59,681 nt of DNA, taken from Gnetum montanum. Lineage: Eukaryota; Streptophyta; Gnetopsida; Gnetales; Gnetaceae. Below the pieces are notes generated by a model. That model made no database searches, was not told the origin of the DNA, and saw only the letters and a list, made by a program, of their open reading frames with translations. The position numbers and the translations under genes are program-made. Location: the NCBI GenBank assembly GCA_015680685.1, contig MNCI01011128.1:247-59927 (forward strand), in the 5' to 3' direction. Below, one piece after another: positions 23,100-34,231 of this stretch; within the stretch, counting starts at the first letter, position 1; the number at the start of each line of letters is the position of its first letter.

Positions 23100-25439
23100 T
23101 GCAGGATGGATTAATATACCTTTTTCTTGAAAATTGAAGATTGTTCTATTTCGTCATCAAATTTTCCAACACATCAACCGTTCATTAACTAATACATTGA
23201 TTGATGATCAACTACATCAGCTGAAAAACTACATTATCTATTTTTAGTAATATTTAATGACATCATATAATTTTAGTAATATGTAACTATATTATCTAAT
23301 TCTTAGTGGCCTTTCTACCCCCCTTAACAACACTGACTCTAGTAGTGTAATTAATGACACACCATAGTAATCTTAAAACTATCTGTAAGGGTCATGCACT
23401 AAATATTAAAGCTCACATGGTTGAATTTATGATATCATCGAATTATTGGATGCTTGGATGATAAATCTAACCTCATCATTGAGTTTAGAAGGATGAAAAT
23501 GTTGGAAATGACTATTCATATGTTGAAAATGGACATCGTATGCTTGAGTGATGCCAAAATTAAACTTTTGAGGATCTCAAGGCACTATATTAGGCAAGGA
23601 GTAAAAACTAATTTTTAGGGTTCCTTAGGATGAATCTAACTCCACCATTGGATCCAGAAGGTTGAAATCTATAGGAAACGATTTTTTGTTTATTGAAAAA
23701 GGCTTTTGAAATCAAAATTTATGGCTTTTGGAGTCTCAGACTTTTGGCATGAAAAATAAGATTTCCCAAGAGGTCACCCATCCTAATTCTACTCCAAAGC
23801 AAGTGCACTTAGTTATGAAATTTTTATCCCCTTTGTTACCAAGGCACCAATTTGAATTTTTAAAAACATTTATGCACATTCTTAATTTAAAGTAACAATT
23901 AATGACAAAAAATTTAAAAAAATTTCCAACTAACAAGAATGTTGAAATTCCTATCACTTGTCAGAAAATTCAAATTTTCCATCTGTCGATGGAAAAATTT
24001 CATTACATAGGTGACAATCGTTTCAGGGTCCACACGGCCCATCTCAAGGTTTGTGTGGCGGAGAGGTGATCTTTGGTGGTGTTCGAAAAGGTAATTTTTG
24101 GTGGTGCAAGATGTAGTTTTCGATGGTGCTAAAGGAAATTTTTGATGGTGCTAGAGGTAGTTTTTGATGGTGCTAGAGGTAATTTTTGACAATGCTAGAG
24201 GTAGTTTTCGATGGCATGGGAGGTGATTTTTGGTGGCATGAGAGGTGGTTTATCGGGGCTTGGGAGGCAATGATCCATGACATCAATAGGCAGTAATGGC
24301 ATAACCAATGACAACTACAAAAAATGCTACAAGGATTTCTATGATGAAAAAAGTAGGCAGGAAAATGACATAGGTTTCAAGTGTGGAAATTGCAGTTGTA
24401 ATTGCAGGGTGATGCAACGATAGGCAGTAAGCACAGTAGATGATGGGCGTAGAGGATTGGTGACAATGACAACACAATTGATGGTAGAGTGGTGGTGGTA
24501 AGCAACTGATGGTGCTGGCGTGACAGTGCGAGGCTACAAATCAACATGTGGACTAGGCACCAACAAGAGATGTGCAGTGCATGGTCATCCTTGGTAGGCT
24601 CTTAGGGCTAGCCCTTAACTATCGTTGGCTAAAATTGGCAGCAAGGTTGGTCGTGGCCCTACCAAAGGGTGTTTTTTATTTTTTAGTTTTTATATTTTTT
24701 ATTAATATTTTATATATATATATATATATATATGTATCTCTTTTTTAATTAAAGTTTTATTATTATTTTATTTCACCTTGCCTCGACAGTTGATGTGGTG
24801 GTTCGGCTAAGGGTTCAATATGGGTAATTGGCAATTCCGAGTTTATTTCCAACCCTAAAATTTGATAATTTTTTTAATAATAATAATAATTTAATATTAT
24901 TTTAATGCACATATAATAAGATATTTTTAACATCAATATCTCCCAAACTGTAAGTTTGATTGAGACGAAATTTGTACCGTTGGAATCATCTTGACAAGTA
25001 CTACGCATTGGACATAGTTTTAGGGTTCAAAAATGAAATTGATTTTTTCAAAAATTAAAAGACCAAACTAGCCTATTTTGTTGAATTAACATTTCTAGGT
25101 TGACATGATAACTTGGAATCTTCTAGATTACTTGGATAGTGAAAAATAAGAGCAATTCAGGTCATGGTTACTAACTTTCTAAAAGGAAATTTAACAATCA
25201 TCCTAATCAATTAATAACTATAGTATTAAGATGGCTAAGAGTTACCTGGATCAGTGTATCATTGTCTTACTAACATCTCTTGTAATTAATGAATCTTGAT
25301 GATATGTGATCAAATATCACAAACATATGGTACATTTGATGATGATTAATGGCTTTCCTTGTGTTGTGGTTTCAAGATTCATCATCAAGTTCATGTTGTA
25401 GTTGGCCCATGGTTCTAAATGGCCCTTGGATCGTGGTTT
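23100..25439. other. Internal region of the non-autonomous element, no recognised gene
   Basis: AT-rich sequence without gag, protease or pol motifs in any frame. It holds a 22-base minisatellite (24068-24250), a (TA)n tract at about 24713-24732 and an AAT-rich run near 24883. Open frames up to about 75 codons show no recognisable motif. The part near 25439 would be the leader after the primer-binding site. Confidence 0.5.
24068..24250. repeat. 22-bp imperfect minisatellite, about 8 units
   Basis: Repeats of TTTTTGATGGTGCTAGAGGTAG with drift at the edges (TTTTGGTGGTGCAAGATGTAG on the left, TTTTGGTGGCATGAGAGGTGG on the right). The period is 22 bases in the well-kept centre. No coding role is supported. 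Confidence 0.75.
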
Positions 25440-25453
25440 TCTCTAATACCAAT
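25440..25453 (-). other. Primer-binding site, initiator-Met tRNA type
   Basis: The minus strand reads TTGGTATTAGAG directly after the LTR end. This resembles the TGGTATCAGAGC site used by many plant LTR elements that prime with initiator-Met tRNA, with one or two changes. It fixes the element's direction as leftward. Confidence 0.65.
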
Positions 25454-26016
25454 TGTGACATCCCATCCCCAAATGTCATGGAAAACTTTAAATATAGAAT
25501 ATATTTGACATTATATGTATGAAGAAAATATATCAAATGCGAAATATATGTGATATTAGACATTATGTATAAAGGAAATAATAGGAAAAATGCAAAAAGA
25601 GAAAGAAAATAATGCTTTATTGATATGAAATAGCATATCTGAATCATGCTCAAAGAGTGTTCCTTGGGGTTTTCTTCCTTTGGAATCTATCCCTTTGAGG
25701 CAGTCTAGCACTGCCACCATGGTTAGGCTTATAACTCGACTAGAAGGGATGGCCAATCCTACTTCACTCGGCTTCTCGTGACTTTCCTGTATCGACTTCA
25801 CCACTCCATGCTAGCACAACCTCTAACCTCGAGTATAAATGCCTTAGGTCAAACCCCCAAAGGTTACCTTGAGAGACACATATGTTATTACAAAATTCCC
25901 TTTCAAGTCTCAATTACAACTACCCTTTGGGTCTTGTTAAGATAACAATAATGCTTGTTATGAAGAGACACCATCTTCATTAGGTAGTAACATCGTTTGG
26001 GAATGGGGATGTAGTA
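25454..26016 (-). mobile_element. 5' LTR of the non-autonomous element (563 bp)
   Basis: Plus-strand left end is TGTGACATCCC next to the primer-binding site. The right end, GGGGATGTAGTA, corresponds to a decayed TG start on the minus strand. The outer 330 bases repeat at 21157-21501. Integrase sequence of the surrounding element resumes directly to the right. Confidence 0.75.
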
Positions 26017-28480
26017 GTTGTGCTAGGTCAATGTTAAGGTCAAGCTTGGAAGCTGTTGAAAGTGTATAGATCACAACTTGGATGAGGAGTTTGGGTAACT
26101 TCCCATACACCAACTCATAAGGAGAGTATCCTATAGGAAGTTTCCATTTTGATTGGTATGTCCATAGAGCATTGTTAAGTTTTTTTCTCTAGTATTTCAT
26201 ATACTTATTGATTATATGTGTTAGGATTCAAGTTACCTCTCTATTAGTGACTTTGACTTAACTGTTGGTGATGAGTGGTGAGGTACCCCTACACTCAACC
26301 ATACGAATACGAGTGTTTCACACATGATCCGGTCAAACTCCGCAGATGGGCTAGTTGTGGTATCTAGATAGTTACTTGTTGATCGCAGTTCGCTATCTTC
26401 CCACCTGGACTAGTATTTTCTTTATCACATATGGTTTAGTCCAGAGTGAGGTGTATGATGTGTTCCTAAACTAATGCTACTCCTAGAGGCGATGGAAAAT
26501 AATCTTAGCTAAGCTAGGAGGAAAAGGGAGAGAGAGAGAGCTATACTAAGAGGAGATAGGGAGAGAGAGTCTAAGCTAGCCAAAATGCGATGAGCATCTG
26601 TTCCTTAATCATCCATACACATCTTAGGCCTTGTGCATGACTACCACTAGGATTACCAAGCGCATGGCCCGATTACACTACTGGGATACCAAGCAGTCAC
26701 ACATAGATGCTTGTGATTAAGTCGTATTCATTCCGTGTTTAATAACAATTAAAATTAAGTATTTAAACTAAGTGAATGTTGCAATGATGAAGTAATCTCG
26801 ATCTTTATTTTTGATCATGTGCGAGTCCAAGTACGCCACACTCGAATAAAGAATGTTGTACAATTACAATCATCACACTGCTGGCATGCACTGGGAGAAA
26901 GGGTTGAGAGGAACTAAAAAATGAACTAACTTCTATCTACTGACTGAAAAACTAAGTATTTCAAAAATTGACTCCTCTCATGCGCCTACATGTGTATTTA
27001 TAGGCTCACACAGGAGTCATAATATCGTGTATCTAATATCATTATTTGGGCTACGATATCGCATACCCGATATCGGGGGCCCGATATTGCAGCCTAATGA
27101 ATCACGATTCATCAGTTGGCTTGGAGGTGATAGGGGGTTGTTAGTTTATGTTGCATCCCCATGTGTTGTATCAATTTTCAAAAAGTAGCCATTGTAAAAT
27201 TAGTCCCATTATCAGAAATAAGTTTTCTTGGCATACCAAACCTATTTACCACATTTTTTGGACAAACCATGATACAGTGAAAGATGAACAATCGATGATG
27301 ATTATAGCTTTGGCCCACTTGGTGTAGTATTCAATAGCTACAATGATGTATGCCTTTCCATTGGACATGGAAGTGATGGATCCCATGAAGTCAATGCCCC
27401 ATGTATCAAAAGGTTTTAGTAGTTGGATCCACTACTAAGGCCCTTCCATTCAGGCTATCGTTTCTCCATCTCATTGGCAATGTTCACATGAATGGGAAAA
27501 ATGATGGGCATCCCTAAAATGATGAGCCAAAAGTACCCTGCCATCAAGATTTTCATGATCATCCTCTTGCCTACATAATGGCCCCTCCAAGGATATTCAT
27601 AAACATCCTAGAGGATTCGTAGTTGATCAGCATCGAGCACACACCACCACATCAAGCCTTCACCACAAACCTTGTAAAGGTTACCTTGGATTTCATGTAG
27701 TTTTTAGCTTGGTGAAGAAACTATTATTTCTTCTTATTGTCCTGTTCCTATGGAGTCTCCTGAGTTAGAAGATAGAAGAGAAAATCATCATATCAGTTAG
27801 TACTCCTAGAAGTTTGAACATCAAGAGATTTAGCAAAGAGGAGTTCATCTCAACATTGATTAGATAAAGGCTCATCATCCTCTGCAACCAAGACAAGTGA
27901 TTGATGACCACATTCTTAGTTCCCTTTCTATCTACCATTGTAAGATCAAACTCTTGCAAAATCACCAGCCACCATATGACATGAGGGCTCACTACTAGCT
28001 TGTTCATCAGAAAATATATAGCATTGTGCTTCATGTATACAAAATTTTGTATCCAAGCACATAGTACTTGAATTTTTCTAAGAAGTACACCACTGCCATG
28101 AGCTCCTTCTCAGTGGTGGTATAATGTAGTTGTGCACCTATAATGCTTCTACTTGCACAATGAATATAGTATAGACATTTTTTATCATCCAACCATGTGA
28201 GCAATACTTCAAATGCATAATTGGATGCATCCATCATGATGTGGAAAGGCCTAGACCAATGTGGAGCACATAGAATAGGAGTTTCTATGAGACTTTACTT
28301 TAATTATTAGAATGCATGCTTGCATTCCTTAGTCTAATCAAAGGTGCATCCTTCAAGGTGAGATTCCATAGTAGTTGTAGTAAAGAAATGTAACAAGGGC
28401 TGTTAACTTATATCCATGTAGCCATCCAAATGCTCCTAAACCTAAATGTTGAAAGAGGGCTTTCTACAGGATTAATAGTC
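26017..28480 (-). pseudogene. Integrase, RNase H and RT C-terminus of the minus-strand Athila-like element
   Basis: From right to left on the minus strand: RT connection (about 28470-28250), RNase H with MMDASNYAF and TTTEKELMAVV (28237-27900), LVILQEFDLTMVD, zinc-region remnants, and the integrase core with an intact ISDNGTNF block (about 27200-27240) and WGIDFM-like words near 27390. The C-terminal part resumes left of the solo LTR (26268-26017). Multiple stops; inactive. Only the C-terminal edge of RT is present. Confidence 0.83.
26269..27114 (-). mobile_element. Solo Athila-like LTR with target duplication GTTGG
   Basis: Starts TGATGAGTGGTGAGG and ends GATTCATCA, 846 bp. It is flanked by GTTGG at 26264-26268 and again at 27115-27119. 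Integrase sequence is continuous across it once the LTR and one repeat are removed. No internal domain is present, so it arose by recombination between the two LTRs of a full element. GATATC palindromes lie near 27020-27090, on the U3 side. Confidence 0.93.
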
Positions 28481-29036
28481 CATCCAAATTCCCACAAATA
28501 CCTTTAGCTGCTAACTCTGCATCCACCACTTTCGAAATAACTATCAAGCCTCCTTCAAACCAAATGTCCTCTAATGTGCATGCCCTCATGTTGAGCCATG
28601 CAATTACTAATTAGATTAAGGCTAGCCACCTTCCTAGGAAAAAAGCTGATCTAAGGAGTCCCCTTATCTACTTGCAAATCATTGGGAATGATATGTGCAA
28701 GGCTCTACTAAACTTAGGTTCTAGAGTGAATTTAATATCACATGAGATGTACAAGACCTGGAACCTACCTCCATTAAAGAAATGCAACATTAGATTGGAG
28801 CTTGTCCATCAGTCCATTACTATTCCCTTAGGATTAATGGAGGACATTGTGATCATTGTTTATGAGTGGTCTTATCCTGCAGACTTCCTAGCAATCCATG
28901 TCGATAACTTCAAGGGGGATTTCCCTATTATAATGAATAGGGATTAGCTTAGCATAATTTATGCCAAGGTAGGGATTCGAGACCTTTCCTTAGAAATTTC
29001 CAAGGAAAATGAATTTGGCAAAGTAAAGAAAAAGCA
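28481..29036 (+). pseudogene. Athila-like protease fragment, plus strand
   Basis: Matches the end of gag and the protease at about 8620-9190. It shows LPRKKADLRSPLIYLQI, ALLNLGSRVNLIS where Asp of the active site is Asn, WNLPPLKKCNI, and WSYPADFLAI. Two stops are present. It is bordered on the left by minus-strand RT of the neighbouring element and on the right by a minus-strand LTR that lacks its first bases, so this is a rearranged fragment. Confidence 0.85.
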
Positions 29037-29936
29037 AGTATCCCCTACACCCAACCATACAAATCACAAGCATTCACTAGCAATCTAGTTAAACTCCATA
29101 AAGTTAGTTATCCAAGTAGTTAATATTCCTAAATAGTGCATCATTTAGTTACAAGGTTTTTGTCTTCCTAACTTACACTTGTATGTTATAGGTACCTATG
29201 GTTAAGTGTGGTTAAGGCATATGATGTATATTTTTGTAATTATTTTTTAGATATTTTTGTCCTAACAACTAGATGATTCAGTAAATTTTTAATAATTATT
29301 TTTTAAGTAATCAGCTAATCTAGTAACTAACTATCATAATGTGGAGTAATTGTTTGTGCTTGCCATACACATCCTGAACTAGTGTTAACACTACTAGATT
29401 ACCAAGTGGCTATTACTGGGCATACCAAATACCCATTGCTAGGAGTACTAAGCATTAACACGTTATGCTCAAAGTCGTCATATTCATGTGTTTATGATTA
29501 ATAACATTAATAATATTAATTACTTAATTACAAGTAATAATGGAAAATGCAACTAAAGTAAAGTGCATAAAAGTAAAGTTACACTAGTCGAAGTGTTGAA
29601 TTGATATTGGAAATCTCAATTTTATTACCATTATGCCAATGTGTTCAGGTATAGGGGTATTCAAATAAAACTTTGTACAATCTCTTAGATCCACACTGCA
29701 AGCATTGAGAGAGAAAATATTCTAACTTTAGGAAAAAGAAACTGCAAGAGTTTGGCTAAGACTATGACTAAAATGTGCCATAAATGCAAAGGATGCATGC
29801 ATTTATATAGGTAGTGCTTGCATTAGTGTCAACATATCTAAGTCAATGCATCCTACCATGCATTGATGGGGATACATCACTAAAGATACGCCAATAGGCA
29901 TGCATCAACATAGCCTATCTTATTAATGTCGCATCA
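29037..29936 (-). mobile_element. Athila-like LTR lacking its first ~14 bases
   Basis: Begins GTATCCCCTACACCCAACC, which corresponds to base 14 of the LTR at 15416, and ends AATGTCGCATCA. A TATA box reads on the minus strand near 29808. It is close in sequence to the LTR at 15416-16247. No polypurine or primer site is found at either side, so it is a displaced or solo LTR. Confidence 0.82.
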
Positions 29937-31460
29937 TTTTGCTTTCTATTAGGCTAAATTTGATCCTTCTTGAAACTTATTGAATATCATGTAAGTATAA
30001 ATGATGTTTAGAGGAATCCTTAACTAAGGAAGTAGCTATGCTAACCTTTCAATGGTTTATCTTAGTATAGAATAATGTATTGATAGCCCATGTTTCTAAA
30101 GTTCCAAAAATTTTAAAAAGTTGTTAAGCATTAACTAAAAAGTTGTTATTCTCTATTATCTTATTTCTAGTATTGAATATTGAATATTTGGATAAAACTC
30201 ATTACCATTATATGATATTATACAAATATCTAATAATTAGTAATAATCACATATTTAACATTTTTCATATATTCAATAATGTATACATTAAGTTTGTCTT
30301 TGAACATTATTAGCTACATCTTTGCATATTTAGCATATTATTTTATAATACATATGCTAGGTAACTTTATTAGTGTATATCACAAGATTATTGAATAATT
30401 TGACTATCATTGGATCAAATATCTATGGTTTAATTATATTGCATTTTTTATTATTTAGAATACAAAAAAATTATTACTAAATTAGAGAAATATTACTTAT
30501 TTTTGGGCTTATCTAAATTATATAATTTTCCTCAATATCAAATTTTGGCTATTTATTTTTTGATGCAATCAAATTGCTTCTTAGTTATACCTTTATAAAT
30601 ATAATTTTTAACCAATATGAATGTGTATTACAACATATTTTTGTTTATCTCATGGAGCAACATTAGCGCTGATATTAAAATTGTAAAATATTTTTATAAC
30701 ACCAATTTCATATTTCTTAAAGATGGTTACAATCATGTAATAGTCTTGGATATGTTGAATAATTAAAATAGGTTATATTATAGGAGTTTATATTGTAAAT
30801 TCTTTGTTCAACATGTGTTAATTAGCTATTAATTTTTGTTCTTCTTTATAGCAACATGCATTTGATAAAAGTGTTAGTCAATGCTAATTTTCTATTTCTG
30901 TAATATTGTCTAACTACTTTAAAATATTCAATTTAAATAATTGGAAATTCTAAGTATTTCAATAATAGTTAAAAACTCTTAGAAACCTTTTTAATTTTTT
31001 TTTAAAATATTTTGAATGAAAGTGGCCATTTCCAAAATTATTTTGCATAGCACCTTCTTGGTGTTTTATAGTAACAATAATTATTTGACGATAAAATTTG
31101 TTAGTATTGAGAATGAACTTATTTATCAACTTTAACAAATAATATTTACGATTTACATAATGAATAAATATTAGTTATCTCCTTAACAAAGAAATATTTT
31201 CATTGATGTAATCATGTGTTCTTTACTCTCTTTGAGAAATGTAAGCGCAATTTCTATTACCTTTGAACACATATAAATATACAATCTATGAACATAGCAT
31301 GTAGTTGTAGATATCCATTTAGTTTGAGTTTTTTGCTATCACATTCTTGCCCATGCTCTTATATATAATGTTTAAGAATAAATTTCATTCTTTTGTACCA
31401 TTATATAATAATAATAGCGAGTGTTTTGTCTAAGATTAAAATATTTGTTATGATTATAAG
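29937..31460. other. AT-rich sequence, no gene seen
   Basis: Very AT-rich, without open frames above chance or retroelement motifs. The last bases, TGATTATAAG, are the target of the element at 31461-38615, and the sequence continues beyond it at 38616. It is either old intergenic DNA or repeat decayed past recognition. Confidence 0.5.
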
Positions 31461-32311
31461 TGATGAGTGACGAGGTACCCCTACACTCAACCATACGAAT
31501 ACAAGCATGCACGCACGATCTGGTCAAACTCCGCAGACTAAATGCCTTAACACCACAAGAAACACTTGGGGTTAATCGTTCGTTGTCTTCCCAGGCTTGC
31601 TTGTAAGTGTCACGGTGTATGGTTAAGCAAGTCTGAGGTATGTGATTTTTTTNNNNNNNNNNNNNNNNNNNNNNNNNNNNNNNNNNNNNNNNNNNNNNNN
31701 NNNNNNNNNNNNNNNNNNNNNNNNNNNNNNNNNNNNNNNNNNNNNNNNNNNNNNNNNNNNNNNNNNNNNNNNNNNNNNNNNNNNNNNNNNNNNNNNNNNN
31801 NNNNNNNNNNNNNNNNNNNNNNNNNNNNNNNNNNNNNNNNNNNNNNNNNNNNNNNNNNNNNNNNNNNNNNNNNNNNNNNNNNNNNNNNNNNNNNNNNNNN
31901 NNNNNNNNNNNNNNNNNNNNNNNNNNNNNNNNNNNNNNNNNNNNNNNNNNNNNNNNNNNNNNNNNNNNNNNNNNNNNNNNNNNNNNNNNNNNNNNNNNNN
32001 NNNNNNNNNNNNNNNNNNNNNNNNNNNNNNNNNNNNNNNNNNNNNNNNNNNNNNNNNNNNNNNNNNNNNNNNNNNNNNNNNNNNNNNNNNNNNNNNNNNN
32101 NNNNNNNNNNNNNNNNNNNNNNNNNNNNNNNNNNNNNNNNNNNNNNNNNNNNNNNNNNNNNNNNNNNNNNNNNNNNNNNNNNNNNNNNNNNNNNNNNNNN
32201 NNNNNNNNNNNNNNNNNNNNNNNNNNNNNNNNNNNNNNNNNNNNNNNNNNNNNNNNNNNNNNNNNNNNNNNNNNNNNNNNNNNNNNNNNNNNNNNNNNNN
32301 NNNNNNNNNNN
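31461..32311 (-). mobile_element. 3' LTR of the gag-protease element (mostly in the gap)
   Basis: Bases 31461-31652 align with 37727-37918; the remainder is N. The other LTR is 889 bp, so the end of this one should lie in the gap, yet the sequence right of the gap is already past the LTR. Confidence 0.85.
31653..32311. other. Assembly gap, 659 N
   Basis: A run of undetermined bases inside the 3' LTR. Open frames drawn through it are not real. Comparison with the copy at 45839-46910 suggests that the missing sequence is about 0.8 kb rather than 659 bases. Confidence 0.99.
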
Positions 32312-34231
32312 GTCTTTATTACAAGACTTGACAAAAATTGGTGTTCATGACAACAAGGGTGAACACCTTGTTACAATGACATCCAGCCACAGTTGACAGC
32401 TGAGAGAAAAGAGGAGAGATAATAGAAGAGAAGAAGAGAGAAGAGTCTTGTTGCTACCAACGCCTAGATTGCGTCTTCCATTGTCCATCCGTAAGCGCAT
32501 TATCAATTCTGCTCCTTGCATAGCGGCTTCAATGCTACTCCACTCCAAGTGTTTGCTCCAGATCCATTCCGCTGTTGTATGATGACCATCTGTACCCACA
32601 ACACAATCATATATTAACAAGGGTAATTGAATCATTAAGTAAATCATACCTTGCTTCGGTTTAGGTTCCTTGGCTAAGTTGTGGTATGGCTAATATGGAT
32701 CTGGGAAAATGTAGATGATGGCTATCAAAGGTGTAGGGGTTAGGAAGAAAAACGAAAAAATCCGGGGCTTAGGATAAAAATCGAAAAATCGAAAAATCAA
32801 GCCCGTACCCCCATGACTAATCGCGAACCTCCGATAGCGTTAGAATGGAGAAAGAAAGGGAGTAGGAAAGATAGGTAAAAAGGGACAACTATGGCTTCGG
32901 TGAAGTGGATGTCATGATGGAAATGAACAAAAATGTTAATTAATTGCAAAAAATGTTAAGGAAAAGAAATTAACTAATGTTCCAAATAGGAATGTCAGTG
33001 GGTCCTCCCCAAAGCAGGCTCATGCCCTTAATGCCCTGACAATCCCACATTCAAAGAGTCCGTAGGCTCGGGGAATGTCCTTTGGAAACAAGAGTTAAAG
33101 TCTTAACCGGAAGAATTTACCAAAAAGAAAACAAAGCATCAACCAAAGTATATACAATGATACAACCGGCAATGAGGTGAACAATGGAGAGAAGGATGGG
33201 AAGAAGAGAAGTGGAATGGAATCCCAAGAACAAGGTGGTGTACAGCCCCTTGTGTGTTACATGATTAATGTGACTTGGCGAATCTCATTCCAACTCTGGC
33301 CTCAAACCAACCACTTCCAGTGACTTCGCATCAATGCAGTTGGTTAAATCATCCACTTGGGTAACAAGGATGCAACTTCGAGAAGCCACCACCATTCCGA
33401 CGAAACAACAGAGAGAATGGGAAGCGAGAAGGGCCTTAGTTAGAGGGAACACTTTGGTTCCATAACCAGTGCTTGCAGCCCAAATTTTATTTCGTCTAAG
33501 GGGTGTGCTTTGAATCCTCACTTTTGTTTTTTTCTTCTTCTTTTTTTTTCTATTTTCTCTTCTTCTCTTTTTTTCTTGTGTTTTGTGTTTTTATGCGTGG
33601 GGACCACACCATGCAAAGACTTCTTTATTTTTATTGTCTCAGCTTCCGATTATTGGGTTACATCGGAACGGTAAGAAAACCCAAGAAGAAAACATCCAAG
33701 CACCCAAGTGAATGACCAACACAAGAGCACCAAGTTCCCTTGAAGTCACACCCTTTTCAAATCCTTGAGTCCTTCCTTAGTTTGAGAAATGCCCAGTCAC
33801 TGGTTCGTTAAAGTTCTTATTGGAAGGGAACTGTACATTTCCAAGCCAAGGGAAACCATAGACTTGATGGATGGATGGATGAAGTGATCTCATTGCCTGC
33901 CATATCAAAAGAACATACCTTAGTATCAACAATGTAACTTAAAGGTAAAAACCAAACATTAGCAATTAATGAAAAACAGTTCATCCCATCGGCCCGAACA
34001 CTTATTGGGTGACGAATTTACATGATGGATCACACACACACACACACACACACAAAAAGATAGAAAAATATAACGATGTTGTAAAACAAAAACAAGAAAA
34101 GTTAAAGAAATTTGTAAAACAAAAATTAGAAAAGTTAAAGAAATTGTAAAACAAAAATGTGAAAAACAAAAACGTTGTAAAACAAAAATGTGTAAAACAA
34201 AAACTGAAAAAGAACTGAGGGCCCCATATGA
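32312..34231 (-). other. 3' UTR of the gag-protease element, with an exon-like segment
   Basis: Right of about 32950 it matches the 3' UTRs of the other copies. 33500-33600 is T-rich, and 34060-34210 repeats TAAAACAAAAA-type words. Between about 32420 and 32700 the sequence has no clear partner in the other elements. It includes a minus-strand open stretch with AEWIWSKHLEWSS preceded by a GT...AG interval. A (CA)12 tract is at 34031-34054. Confidence 0.6.
34031..34054. repeat. (CA)12 microsatellite
   Basis: Twelve uninterrupted CA units in the 3' UTR of the gag-protease element. Confidence 0.98.

Larger units (their letters stand above)
21157..26016 (-). mobile_element. Non-autonomous LTR element carrying a CCR4-like gene
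   Basis: Two related direct repeats, 21157-21501 and 25686-26016, are the shared part of its LTRs. On the minus strand the right LTR (25454-26016) is followed by a primer-binding site like the initiator-Met type, so the element reads leftward. The complement of a polypurine tract (CTACCCCCC, about 21504-21512) abuts the left LTR. No gag or pol is visible inside; the only recognisable coding sequence is a deadenylase-like pseudogene in sense orientation. It is inserted in the integrase/3' UTR region of the surrounding element. The missing LTR end and missing host bases at the left junction suggest one later deletion. Confidence 0.78.
15416..28480 (-). mobile_element. Second Athila-like element, minus strand, with two nested insertions
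   Basis: Reading the minus strand from right to left: RT C-terminus and RNase H (about 28480-27640), integrase (27640-26017), a 3' UTR (21156-19291), an extra ORF (19290-16483), a polypurine tract (complement of TACCCCCAC at 16248-16256) and the 3' LTR (15416-16247). It is interrupted by the non-autonomous element at 21157-26016 and a solo LTR at 26269-27114. Gag, protease and most of RT are missing. Confidence 0.85.

Noticed and set aside
24283-24477. Minus-strand 64-codon frame with a hydrophobic stretch
   Set aside because: Short, in the middle of the non-autonomous element, no homologous copy in the window and no recognisable start context; not supported as a membrane protein gene.
31372-32396. 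Open frames of 229-320 codons crossing 31653-32311
   Set aside because: They are open only because the bases are N.
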